The position numbers and the translations under genes are program-made. Under the pieces are notes generated by a model. It saw only the letters and a program-made list of their open reading frames with translations, was not told where the DNA came from and ran no database searches. From Bacteroidota bacterium (lineage in GTDB: Bacteria > Bacteroidota > Bacteroidia > B-17B0 > Aurantibacillaceae), in contig JAEZDS010000033.1 in assembly GCA_023433205.1 (NCBI GenBank), forward strand, positions 1-13,791: a stretch of 13,791 nt of DNA. Reading direction: 5' to 3'. Below, one piece after another: positions 6,438-13,791 of this stretch; the stretch's first letter is position 1; the number at the start of each line of letters is the position of its first letter.

Positions 6438-7707
6438 GCCCAGTACCTTTATTGTCCTGAAGAGGCTTTTTTATACGATACTCGAACTTGGCGTTGAAGA
6501 GCGGCATACTCCTGATGCGCGCAGGAAGATCAAAACAATTAATTTCCTTAACCTGCTTGTAGCCTTCTTCCTTCTGGTTGGCTATACCTCCTACCTCACT
6601 GCTGACATTTACATTGGTTTAATTCCCAGCACCGTTTTTCTGTTCCTGCATACCGGGGCGCTGTGGCTGAGCTGGAGAAAAAAAACACGACTGGCATTTC
6701 TTGTTTTTACCATAACCGTAAACGCAGCTATTTTCTTTATCAACCAGCAGTACCCTGTTGCAGTAGGGGCTTACCTCTATTACTTCCCGCTGATTGTAAG
6801 TGTTGTTTTGCTTAATAATCCTTCTTTTAAAGACAGGTATACAATATTGCATGTGGCACTTTGCTCCGTTTTTCTTGCGGCAAACCTGATCATTAACATA
6901 CCCGGCTTAAGACTTGCCAGCCTTGATGCTGAAAAGATCAACACCATCTGGCATTACAACCTGGTTATAGCTGCGGCAACCACCGGCGTGCTTTGTTTTC
7001 TTCTTTCCAGACTTATTACACAGCAGAGCAGAGAGATCATTAACCAGAACCAAAGTCTTACCGAGGCCCAGCAAGCTGTTAACACCACCCTGAGAGAGAA
7101 GGAGATACTGCTCGCAGAATTGCACCACAGGGTAAAAAACAACCTTGCCATAATCTCCGGCTTACTTAACCTGCAGAGCGATGCCACTTCTAATGACGAA
7201 GCCAGGCAGGTAATAAGCGACAGTAAGAACAGGATACTGAGTATGGCGCTGGTTCACCGCATGCTTTTTGAAAATCCCAGCCTTAAAAGTATCGATGTAG
7301 CCAGGTACTCTACAGAGCTCATACGTGAACTGTTTTACACCTACAACCTTCAGAAATCGGTAGATCTTGTCGAAAACTATGATGATATAGTACTCCCGGT
7401 TAGTAAATCAATCCCCCTGGGCCTGATCCTTAACGAAATTGTCACCAACAGTATTAAATATGCCTTTCGTGCCAGGCGGGGAAATAAGGGAGAGTTCAGG
7501 ATAGAGATTAAAAAGCACAGCAGCAACCGGGTTTTATTAACGGCAGAGGACAGCGGGGAAGGTTTTCCTGAAGGTTATGATTTTAACGCTCCCAGCCTTT
7601 CTCTGGGCATCTTTTTAATTAAAACCCTGGCCGAGCAGATCGACGGCACAGTAAGCTTCTCTAACAGCCGTGGGGCCCGCATACAACTCGATTTTTTACA
7701 GCATTAA
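6430..7707 (+). CDS. Membrane-bound sensor histidine kinase, HisKA_2 type (orphan)
   Basis: The frame encodes up to 425 residues. About six membrane helices (roughly 38-56, 62-80, 88-104, 114-129, 137-157, 175-195) have little outside loop. A coiled linker (198-225) leads to the dimerisation/phosphoacceptor motif ELHHRVKNNLAIISGLLNLQ (phospho-His at 232/233). The ATPase follows: N-box NEIVTNSIKYAF (335-346), G1 EDSGEGFPEG (373-382), and G2-like SLGIFLIKTL. This is the HisKA_2 (HWE-related) class. It would sense a membrane or intracellular signal and phosphorylate a response regulator, but none is adjacent. The start is unresolved: there is no in-frame ATG or GTG near the 5' end. TTG 6430 and 6436 sit in the terminator U-tract, while ATT 6451 or CTG 6457 (giving MKRLFYTILELG) fit the protein better. 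Codons and motifs are otherwise intact. Confidence 0.85.
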   Translation: MFLPSTFIVLKRLFYTILELGVEERHTPDARRKIKTINFLNLLVAFFLLVGYTSYLTADIYIGLIPSTVFLFLHTGALWLSWRKKTRLAFLVFTITVNAAIFFINQQYPVAVGAYLYYFPLIVSVVLLNNPSFKDRYTILHVALCSVFLAANLIINIPGLRLASLDAEKINTIWHYNLVIAAATTGVLCFLLSRLITQQSREIINQNQSLTEAQQAVNTTLREKEILLAELHHRVKNNLAIISGLLNLQSDATSNDEARQVISDSKNRILSMALVHRMLFENPSLKSIDVARYSTELIRELFYTYNLQKSVDLVENYDDIVLPVSKSIPLGLILNEIVTNSIKYAFRARRGNKGEFRIEIKKHSSNRVLLTAEDSGEGFPEGYDFNAPSLSLGIFLIKTLAEQIDGTVSFSNSRGARIQLDFLQH

Positions 7708-7795
7708 TTTAGATTTTACAAGTTTTTTTACGGTGCTTTTGAGGCCGGAAAATTGTATTATTGTGCTTTGGTAAAAAAAACCTTACTCAAGCGGA

Positions 7796-8734
7796 ATGAA
7801 GATTGGCTTTGATATTTTAGGAGGAGATTACGCTCCCCAAAACTGTCTGGAAGGAGTGCTGATGGCAATGAAAGAACTGCCCAAGGGCGTAAAGCTGGTG
7901 CTGATTGGCGACAGTGAGGTTGCCAAGGATTTTTTCAGAAAACACGACACTGATCCCGAACAGTTTGAATACGCTCATACCACCGATGTAATAGAGATGG
8001 GAGAGTCGCCTACAAAAGCCTTTTCTCAGAAACCAAACAGCAGCATTTTTGTTGGTTTCCGGCTGCTGAAAGAAAAACAGATCGATGCATTTGCCAGTGC
8101 AGGAAATACCGGTGCAATGCTTGTGGGATCAATGTTCACCGTAAAGGCAATTCCCGGTGTTATCAGGCCGTGTATCACCACCATTTTGCCGAAGGAAGAC
8201 GGCGGCTTTGGTCTGCTGCTTGATGTTGGCACCAACGCCGACTGCAAACCCGATGTGTTGTACCAGTTTGGCATATTGGGTTCGATCTGCGCACGCGAGG
8301 TTTACAAGATCAAAAATCCGAAAGTTGCCTTATTGAATATTGGTGAGGAGCCTGAAAAGGGAAACCTCGTTTCTCAGGCAGCTTATGCCCTGATGAAGGA
8401 TACAAAAGATTTTAATTTTATCGGCAACCTTGAAGGTCGGGAATTGTTCAAGAACAAAGCCGATGTGATAGTGTGCGAAGGATTTGTGGGTAATATTCTT
8501 CTTAAAACTGCCGAGGCATTTTATGATGCCATTAAAGAACGTAATCGCAGTGACGAGTATTTTGACAAATTTAATTATGAATTATATGGCGGCACGCCGG
8601 TGCTTGGAGTTAATTCAAATGTGGTGATCGGTCACGGAATTTCAAGCGCACTTGCGTTTAAAAATATGCTGCTGCTTGCCAAAGAAGTAATTGATGCGCG
8701 CCTCAACGAAAAAATAGCACAAAGCTTTCAGTAA
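7796..8734 (+). CDS. plsX: Phosphate acyltransferase PlsX
   Basis: PlsX converts acyl-ACP and phosphate to acyl-phosphate, the donor that PlsY uses for the first acylation of glycerol-3-phosphate in phospholipid synthesis. It acts peripherally at the inner membrane. The 312-residue sequence opens with MKIGFDILGGDYAPQ (Rossmann-like strand and the GGDxAP motif). It continues with GESPTKAF (70-76), SAGNTGAMLVGSM (101-113), LLDVGTNADCKP (141-152), NIGEEPEKGN (181-190), and CEGFVGNILLKTAE (227-240), all diagnostic. Length is normal for Bacteroidota. The ATG at 7796 lies 88 bases after the kinase stop; I see no consensus promoter there, though one is likely. Its stop TAA directly abuts the fabH ATG, so the two are surely translated from one message. 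Confidence 0.95.
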   Translation: MKIGFDILGGDYAPQNCLEGVLMAMKELPKGVKLVLIGDSEVAKDFFRKHDTDPEQFEYAHTTDVIEMGESPTKAFSQKPNSSIFVGFRLLKEKQIDAFASAGNTGAMLVGSMFTVKAIPGVIRPCITTILPKEDGGFGLLLDVGTNADCKPDVLYQFGILGSICAREVYKIKNPKVALLNIGEEPEKGNLVSQAAYALMKDTKDFNFIGNLEGRELFKNKADVIVCEGFVGNILLKTAEAFYDAIKERNRSDEYFDKFNYELYGGTPVLGVNSNVVIGHGISSALAFKNMLLLAKEVIDARLNEKIAQSFQ

Positions 8735-9739
8735 ATGATCCGAGCCGCAATCACAGCCACCGCGGGGTTTGTTCCCCAGAACGTACTCAGCAATGCCGAC
8801 CTCGAAAAAATGATCGATACCACCGACGAGTGGATCACTACCCGTACCGGAGTTAAAGAGAGGCGCATAGAAAACAATAAAGACAAAGCCACCTCCGACA
8901 TGGCTGTTGAGGCTGTAAAACTGCTTTGCAAAAAACGGGGAATTGATCCCACGGAGATTGATCTGCTTATTTGCGGAACCGTTACTCCCGACATGACTTT
9001 TCCTTCAACCAGCAACCTTATCTGCGCTAAACTGGGAGCCACAAACGCATGGGGCTTCGACATCAATGCTGCCTGCTCAGGCTTTTTGTACTCACTCGCC
9101 ACCGCAGCACAGTTTATTGAAACAGGTAAATATAAAAAGGTGGTTGTTGTGGGTGCCGACATGATGAGTCGTATCATTGATTACAGCGACCGCACTACCT
9201 GCGTTATTTTTGGTGATGGGGCCGGTGCAGTTCTTCTTGAACCTTCCACAGACAATAATGGTGTAATTGATTTTATTCTTCACTCAGACGGCAATGGTGC
9301 GCAGCACCTGCACATGAAAGCAGGAGGCTCTCTGCGTCCCCCTTCAATTGAGACGGTTACCAACAAGATGCACTATGTTTACCAGGAGGGTCAGGCGGTT
9401 TACAAACACGCCGTGGTAAATATGGCTGAAGTAAGCGCACGCATCATGGAAAAAAACAACCTTAAAGCTGAGGATGTACAATGGCTCGCGGCCCACCAGG
9501 CCAACAAAAGGATAATTGATGCCACTGCCAGCCGCATGGGCGTAGGACCAGAAAAAGTATTGATGAACATTGAACGGTACGGCAATACTACTGCAGCCAC
9601 AATTCCTCTCCTGCTCTGGGACTACGAAAAACAACTGAAAAAGGGAGACAATATTATTCTCTCAGCATTTGGCGGTGGGTTTACCTGGGGTGCTATTTAT
9701 GTTAAATGGGCCTATGATGGCGCTAAACATGGCAAATAA
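8735..9739 (+). CDS. fabH: 3-oxoacyl-[acyl-carrier-protein] synthase III (FabH)
   Basis: FabH starts fatty acid synthesis by condensing acetyl-CoA (or a branched acyl-CoA primer) with malonyl-ACP. The 334-residue protein shows the full KAS III catalytic triad: Cys114 in NAACSGF, His254 in AAHQANKRI, and Asn284 in RYGNTTAATIP. The N-terminal WITTRTGVKERRI (33-45), the VVGADMMSR loop and the glycine-rich AFGGGFTWGA close to the C-terminus also match. The start codon follows the plsX stop without a gap, the common plsX-fabH pairing that couples fatty acid initiation to phospholipid synthesis. It is cytoplasmic. Primer preference (straight or branched) cannot be read with confidence from the sequence. 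Confidence 0.95.
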   Translation: MIRAAITATAGFVPQNVLSNADLEKMIDTTDEWITTRTGVKERRIENNKDKATSDMAVEAVKLLCKKRGIDPTEIDLLICGTVTPDMTFPSTSNLICAKLGATNAWGFDINAACSGFLYSLATAAQFIETGKYKKVVVVGADMMSRIIDYSDRTTCVIFGDGAGAVLLEPSTDNNGVIDFILHSDGNGAQHLHMKAGGSLRPPSIETVTNKMHYVYQEGQAVYKHAVVNMAEVSARIMEKNNLKAEDVQWLAAHQANKRIIDATASRMGVGPEKVLMNIERYGNTTAATIPLLLWDYEKQLKKGDNIILSAFGGGFTWGAIYVKWAYDGAKHGK

Positions 9740-9792
9740 CTGCCACTTTAACACATTTTTCTGTTAACACAATTGCGGTCTTTAACATTCCA

Positions 9793-9818
9793 CAGGCAAA
9801 TCAGCCTGCTTATTGTTT
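9793..9818 (+). terminator. Weak possible terminator after fabH
   Basis: A short hairpin CAGGC (9793-9797) / GCCTG (9804-9808) with a 6-base loop is followed by CTTATTGTTTT. The stem is only 5 bp and the tract is interrupted, so support is weak. Confidence 0.25.
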
Positions 9819-9826
9819 TAACTTTG
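9819..9826 (+). promoter_or_regulatory. Possible -7 promoter element for the thioredoxin-like gene
   Basis: TAACTTTG matches TAnnTTTG and ends 17 bases before the ATG at 9844, the same spacing as at tatA. A clear -33 TTG is not seen at the usual distance. Confidence 0.42.
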
Positions 9827-9843
9827 CTTTAAACACCATTCTC

Positions 9844-10464
9844 ATGAAAACAAAAGGTTCGGTTTTTTTAATCCTGCTGATAGTATGCGGTGCTTTGCTG
9901 GCTTTTATCAATAATCATCCGTATGAGGAGCTGGCACTCAATCACCCGGCGCCCATGACCGAAACAAAAATGAAAGATGTGAGTGGAAAAATGCTGAGTA
10001 TTGCTTCTGAAATCAGAGAAAACGGAATACTTGTCATTTTCTCCTGCAACACCTGCCCCTACGTGAAACTGACCGAAAACCGGATCAAAGAATATGCTGA
10101 TCTTTGTTTAGGCAGTAAACTGGGATGTATAATCATTAACAGCAATGAAGCACAGAGAAATGAAGAAGACAGTTTTAACGAAATGGCGAAGTACCACAAA
10201 CAACTTGGCTTAAACTGTGCATACGTGGTTGATGAAAACAGCAAGGTTGCCAATGCCTTTGGTGCCGGCCGCACACCACAGTGTTTTCTCTTCAACAATA
10301 AAAACCAGCTGGTGTATAAGGGTGCAATAGACGACAACGTAAAGGATGCTTCAGCTGTAAAACAAGCATACCTGCGGGATGCAATTACAGCAGTGCTGAA
10401 AGGAGAAACTCCGGTTATTCAGGAAACCAAATCAATTGGCTGTACCATCAAGCGGCTCGATTAA
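9844..10464 (+). CDS. Membrane-anchored or exported thioredoxin-like (redoxin) protein
   Basis: The 206-residue protein begins with a hydrophobic segment (residues 6-22, SVFLILLIVCGALLAFI), either a signal peptide or a membrane anchor; Cys15 lacks a convincing lipobox. A thioredoxin fold follows: the redox motif CNTC at 68-71 within FSCNTCPYVKL, and the cis-proline in RTPQCFLF (Pro145). The C-terminal tail SIGCTIKRLD carries Cys200, similar to the GCSIKW end of the AhpC/TSA-like FxCNxCPYVK proteins. It presumably handles thiol redox chemistry in the periplasm, but its substrate is unknown. Two extra cysteines (Cys147 beside the cis-Pro, and Cys200) could form a relay. The next gene starts two bases after its stop, so the two form an operon. 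Confidence 0.83.
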   Translation: MKTKGSVFLILLIVCGALLAFINNHPYEELALNHPAPMTETKMKDVSGKMLSIASEIRENGILVIFSCNTCPYVKLTENRIKEYADLCLGSKLGCIIINSNEAQRNEEDSFNEMAKYHKQLGLNCAYVVDENSKVANAFGAGRTPQCFLFNNKNQLVYKGAIDDNVKDASAVKQAYLRDAITAVLKGETPVIQETKSIGCTIKRLD

Positions 10465-10466
10465 TA

Positions 10467-10652
10467 ATGTTTAAAAAGGAACTGGATCCTGAAGACTTTT
10501 ACTACAGTGCCGAAGGATACATCGTTTTTACCGAAAAATATCACCTGAAACGGGGCTATTGCTGCAAAAGCGGCTGTAAACACTGTCCGTACGGCTATAA
10601 TAAAAAAACCGGCAATTTTATCAAACCCGGCGAGCCTCCAAAAAAGAACTGA
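10467..10652 (+). CDS. Small Cys-rich DUF5522 protein
   Basis: The 61-residue protein matches the DUF5522 pattern: DPEDFYYSAEGYIVFTEKYHLKRG, given here in two pieces as DFYYSAEGYIVFTEKY and HLKRG, followed by YCCKSGCKHCPYGYNKKTG. The cluster Cys32, Cys33, Cys37 and Cys40 with His39 looks like a metal or iron-sulfur site, but no function is established that I know of. The C-terminus is basic and proline-rich. The ATG lies two bases after the stop of the thioredoxin-like gene, suggesting translational coupling. It has no signal peptide, so it is probably cytoplasmic even though its partner is exported or anchored. The family is known mainly from Bacteroidota and some other bacteria. Confidence 0.82.
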   Translation: MFKKELDPEDFYYSAEGYIVFTEKYHLKRGYCCKSGCKHCPYGYNKKTGNFIKPGEPPKKN

Positions 10653-10724
10653 GAGAAAAAATATCGCAGAAAAACAGTGAACATAATTTGCTGATTTTCG
10701 TTACTTCGAATCCTCAAACATTTT

Positions 10725-12731
10725 ATGACAGATTTTCAAAACCTCATACTGCAGGGTATCCCTGAAGAATTACCTCCGGCTCCTTTTTTCGACGAGCAGG
10801 TAAACCATGCGCCTAAAAGAAAAGATATTCTGAGCACGGAAGAAAAAAAACTGGCGGTACGCAACGCCCTGCGTTATTTTAAGGCTTCACTGCATCAGCA
10901 ACTGGCCCCCGAGTTTGCCCGGGAACTTAAAACCTTTGGCCGAATTTACATGCAGCGTTACCGCCCGGTTTACAAAATTTACGCCAGACCAATTTCAGAG
11001 TACCCTTACAGGTCAAAACAGGCCGCCGCAATAATGCACATGATCTGCAATAATCTCGATCATGCTGTGGCCCAGCACCCGCATGAACTGATTACCTACG
11101 GAGGTAATGGCGCTGTATTTCAGAACTGGGCGCAGTACCTGCTCACCATGCAGTACCTGGCAAACATGACCGATGAGCAGACCCTGGTGCTCAACAGCGG
11201 ACACCCGCTCGGCCTTTTTCCCTCACATCCCGATGCGCCGCGGCTGGTTGTTACAAACGGCATGATGATCCCCAATTACAGCAAACAGGATGATTGGGAA
11301 AAATTTAATGCGCTGGGTGTGACACAGTACGGACAAATGACCGCAGGTAGTTTTATGTATATAGGTCCGCAGGGCATAGTGCATGGCACAACCATCACCG
11401 TTATGAATGCGGCGCGCAAAAAATTCAAAACGGAAGAAGAACGAAGGGGAAAGATCTTTGTTACCTCAGGGTTGGGAGGAATGAGTGGTGCACAGCCAAA
11501 AGCCGCGCGTATTGCCGGTTTGGTGAGTATTGTTGCAGAGATCAATCCAAAAGCAGTAAAAACCCGCCACGAACAGGGCTGGGTCGACGAAGTATTCAGT
11601 GACCTGGATGACCTGCTGAAAAGAGCTGCTGCTGCCGGCGAAGCCAGAGAAGCGATCAGCCTCGCTTTTCAGGGAAATGTAGTTGACCTCTGGGAACGGT
11701 TGGCTGCAGAGAATTTTCCGGTTCACATAGGCAGCGATCAAACATCCCTGCACAATCCCTGGGCCGGGGGCTATTATCCCGCCGGTCTTTCATTTGAAGA
11801 AAGCAACCGCATGATGGCCGAGGAGCCTGAGCATTTCAAAAACCACGTACAGACATCATTGCGGCGCCATATTGACGCTATCAATAAACTCACTGCCAGG
11901 GGCATGTACTTTTTTGATTATGGAAATGCTTTTTTGCTGGAAGTGTCAAGGGCGGGAGGCGATGTGTTTGCAGCCGGAAGCACCGAAGAGTTCAGGTACC
12001 GTTCATATGTGCAGGATATACTGGGTCCAATGTGTTTTGATTATGGCTTTGGCCCTTTTCGCTGGGTATGTACCTCGGCCGATCCGGCCGACCTTTTACA
12101 AACCGATCTGCTTGCACAGGAGGTGCTTGAAAAACTTTACGAGAACGCCCCGGGGGAGATTAGTCAGCAGCTTGAAGATAATATCATCTGGATCCGTGAC
12201 GCGCAAAAAAACAATTTGGTAGTGGGTTCTCAGGCAAGGATACTTTACGCCGACAGCGAAGGAAGAATAAAAATTGCAGAGGCAATCAACCATGCCATCA
12301 AAGAAGGCAGAATAAAAGCCCCGGTGGTGCTTGGGCGCGACCACCACGACGTTAGCGGTACCGACAGTCCGTACAGGGAAACTTCCAACATTTACGACGG
12401 CAGCCGTTTTACCGCTGATATGGCAGTACAGAATTTTGCTGGTGACTCCTTCAGGGGCGCAACCTGGGTGAGCCTGCACAACGGAGGTGGTGTAGGCTGG
12501 GGCGAGGTGATAAACGGCGGTTTTGGTCTTGTACTTGATGGTTCAGAGGCCGCGGCCAGAAGGCTGGCAGGCATGCTTTTCTGGGATGTGAACAACGGTA
12601 TTGCCCGCAGAAGCTGGGCCCGCAACAATGAGGCCATGTTTGCCATTAAAAGAGAAATGGAGCGCAGACCCGACCTGAAGGTTACGCTGCCAAACCTGGT
12701 TGAAGACAACTTGCTGGAGGACCTGTTCTGA
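10725..12731 (+). CDS. hutU: Urocanate hydratase (urocanase), long form
   Basis: HutU hydrates urocanate to imidazolone propionate, the second step of histidine breakdown, using a tightly bound NAD+ as electrophile. The 668-residue protein is about 110 residues longer than the Pseudomonas/Bacillus enzyme and close to the vertebrate-type length. Conserved blocks: YGGNGAVFQNWAQY (125-138), LNSGHPLGLFPS (156-167), the NAD-binding TSGLGGMSGAQPKAA (247-261), GFGPFRWVCTSADP with the active-site Cys449 (441-454), VVGSQARILY (499-508), RDHHDVSGTDSP (538-549), and HNGGGVGWGEVINGGFG (585-601). No hutH, hutI or formimidoylglutamase gene lies in the window. The 72-base gap upstream shows no consensus promoter. 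The ATG at 10725 fits the family N-terminus. Confidence 0.95.
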   Translation: MTDFQNLILQGIPEELPPAPFFDEQVNHAPKRKDILSTEEKKLAVRNALRYFKASLHQQLAPEFARELKTFGRIYMQRYRPVYKIYARPISEYPYRSKQAAAIMHMICNNLDHAVAQHPHELITYGGNGAVFQNWAQYLLTMQYLANMTDEQTLVLNSGHPLGLFPSHPDAPRLVVTNGMMIPNYSKQDDWEKFNALGVTQYGQMTAGSFMYIGPQGIVHGTTITVMNAARKKFKTEEERRGKIFVTSGLGGMSGAQPKAARIAGLVSIVAEINPKAVKTRHEQGWVDEVFSDLDDLLKRAAAAGEAREAISLAFQGNVVDLWERLAAENFPVHIGSDQTSLHNPWAGGYYPAGLSFEESNRMMAEEPEHFKNHVQTSLRRHIDAINKLTARGMYFFDYGNAFLLEVSRAGGDVFAAGSTEEFRYRSYVQDILGPMCFDYGFGPFRWVCTSADPADLLQTDLLAQEVLEKLYENAPGEISQQLEDNIIWIRDAQKNNLVVGSQARILYADSEGRIKIAEAINHAIKEGRIKAPVVLGRDHHDVSGTDSPYRETSNIYDGSRFTADMAVQNFAGDSFRGATWVSLHNGGGVGWGEVINGGFGLVLDGSEAAARRLAGMLFWDVNNGIARRSWARNNEAMFAIKREMERRPDLKVTLPNLVEDNLLEDLF

Positions 12732-12773
12732 AAAATTAAGTGCTGGCATAAAAATTGAACAGAAAGCAGCAGC

Positions 12774-13580
12774 ATGGCGAAGAACACAATTAGTCGCATT
12801 TACAGATCGCATGAAAAGCACTTTATAAAAGACTTAAAGGAAGCTAAGGATCTCGATGAACAGCGGCTTCACAAGGTAAGGGTAGACATTAAAAATCTGC
12901 GGGTGCTCATGGACCTGAAAAAATCCCTTTCAGGCAACAAAAATGGCATAGCCTCCATAAACCGTTTGCTGAACCCTTTATTCAAGAGGGCTGGCGACAT
13001 CCGCAGTATAACCCTGAACCTTAAACTTACCCAGCCTTACCAGTCACAGGTGCTTATCAGGTACCGGCAACACCTCAAACCCAGGCAGCAAAAAGCCAGC
13101 AACCGTTTTCTCTCAACATTAGAACGTTTTGATACCAAACGGTTCAAAAAACAACATCAGAAAACACTGGCAAGCCTTAGTGAGCTGAAAGAAAAAAGTG
13201 TGAGGAAGGGAGCCGAAGAATACCTGCGGATCCTCTTCGCTCAGATCAGGGCGGATATTTTCGACATCAATGATGACGAAACATTACACCAGATAAGGAA
13301 ACGACTTAAAAGCATCCGTAACGTGGGGACCCTTCTGAACCAGATGGACCCTAAACATGCCTTCACGGAAGAGCTCGAAAAAATTGAGCGCACCTACGAT
13401 AAGATTGGCCAGTGGCACGACACCATTGAGCTGGTAGCATCACTTGAAAAATATGTTGAAGACCTTGATGATGCCGAAGCGCTGGAAAAAACGGCTCCTC
13501 TGATCCTTGCTCTGAAAAAGAAATGCCTGCTCAATAAAAGGCAGATAGAGAAAAGGCTGAAACTCGATCTTGTGATGTAA
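12774..13580 (+). CDS. CHAD-domain protein
   Basis: The 268-residue, very basic, all-helical protein shows two copies of the CHAD half-motif: LHKVRVDIKNLRVLMDL (32-48, His33) and LHQIRKRLKSIRNVGTLL (171-188, His172). Each is followed by further helices, with IGQWHDTIEL (211-220) close to the conserved L/IGxxHD segment. CHAD domains bind inorganic polyphosphate through the conserved His and Lys/Arg residues and are often found near polyphosphate genes or fused to CYTH. Neither is visible here, so this is a stand-alone copy. The ATG lies 42 bases after hutU in the same direction, so co-transcription is possible; a functional link to histidine breakdown is not evident. No signal peptide; likely cytoplasmic. 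Confidence 0.85.
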   Translation: MAKNTISRIYRSHEKHFIKDLKEAKDLDEQRLHKVRVDIKNLRVLMDLKKSLSGNKNGIASINRLLNPLFKRAGDIRSITLNLKLTQPYQSQVLIRYRQHLKPRQQKASNRFLSTLERFDTKRFKKQHQKTLASLSELKEKSVRKGAEEYLRILFAQIRADIFDINDDETLHQIRKRLKSIRNVGTLLNQMDPKHAFTEELEKIERTYDKIGQWHDTIELVASLEKYVEDLDDAEALEKTAPLILALKKKCLLNKRQIEKRLKLDLVM

Positions 13581-13694
13581 AACTTTCTGGTCGCTTAAAA
13601 CAGCTGTCTCAATGGCTAAAGGGTAAGTCAGTCATCGGCGCCCTTCTGCTATCACAGATTATTCCGGAAAGTGATTTTTTTGTATTTTTAGTGG

Positions 13695-13791
13695 ATGGCG
13701 CGTTCTAAAATCAAAACCTGCTTTTCTCACGAACAAGCTTTTTTCGCCTGCCTCATGTTGAGCATCATCCTGAAAAATGATGCATCACTGC
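13695..13791 (+). CDS. Possible start of an unidentified gene, cut by window edge
   Basis: An ATG at 13695 opens a frame that stays open for 32 codons to the right edge (MARSKIKTCFSHEQAFFACL and onward). TATTTTTA at 13683-13690, one base off the -7 consensus, ends 4 bases before it. I recognise no family, and such a short open frame could be chance. The preceding 114 bases after the CHAD gene hold no clear feature. Confidence 0.25.
   Translation, partial: MARSKIKTCFSHEQAFFACLMLSIILKNDASL

Noticed and set aside
12096..12821. Minus-strand open frames of 92-135 codons inside hutU and around its end
   Set aside because: They are opposite strongly conserved urocanase blocks and overlap the CHAD start. 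They are shadow frames with no family motifs.
13728..13791. Short minus-strand frame entering from the right edge and ending at a TGA near 13728
   Set aside because: It has about 20 codons and no recognisable motif. It may be the tail of a convergent gene, but this cannot be supported from the visible bases.

Overview
The window looks like a chromosomal segment from a member of Bacteroidota, probably close to Flavobacteriales. The signs are: several upstream regions with the Bacteroidota -7 element TAnnTTTG; A-rich leaders with little Shine-Dalgarno signal; a zinc-free L32 of the flavobacterial kind; a DUF5522 protein; an outer-membrane barrel of the Wzi/RemB type; and the yceD-rpmF-plsX-fabH gene order. 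It is mostly core metabolism, with two accessory or disturbed spots.

Left part (1-3171): the 5' end of nuoA (complex I) runs off the left edge on the minus strand. It diverges across a 237-base intergenic region from tatA (Tat translocase). tatA ends in a strong intrinsic terminator. gatA (tRNA amidotransferase subunit A) follows, and its true start is most likely a GTG just past the terminator U-tract. Then comes mdh (malate dehydrogenase), closed by another strong terminator.

Middle (3172-5510): a two-gene toxin-antitoxin-like cassette (DUF433, then a DUF5615 PIN-like gene, overlapping by one base). The second gene carries a one-base frameshift that splits an otherwise recognisable full-length protein. 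Next is an outer-membrane beta-barrel protein whose promoter-like element sits only a few bases before the ATG.

Lipid and ribosome cluster (5569-9739): yceD and rpmF have a good promoter and end at a perfect 11-bp hairpin terminator. The expected partners plsX and fabH lie farther on. A membrane-bound HisKA_2-type histidine kinase is interposed, directly behind the terminator, and has no ATG or GTG start codon in reach. plsX and fabH abut with no spacing.

Right part (9819-13791): a membrane-anchored thioredoxin-like protein is coupled to a small Cys-rich DUF5522 protein. A long-form (vertebrate-like) urocanate hydratase and a stand-alone CHAD-domain protein follow. The last 200 bases hold only a possible start of an unidentified gene.

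I see no CRISPR array, tRNA, rRNA, IS element or phage gene. No convincing new multi-gene system is visible. The best leads are the kinase wedged into the lipid operon without a normal start, the frameshifted DUF5615 gene, and the thioredoxin/DUF5522 pair.
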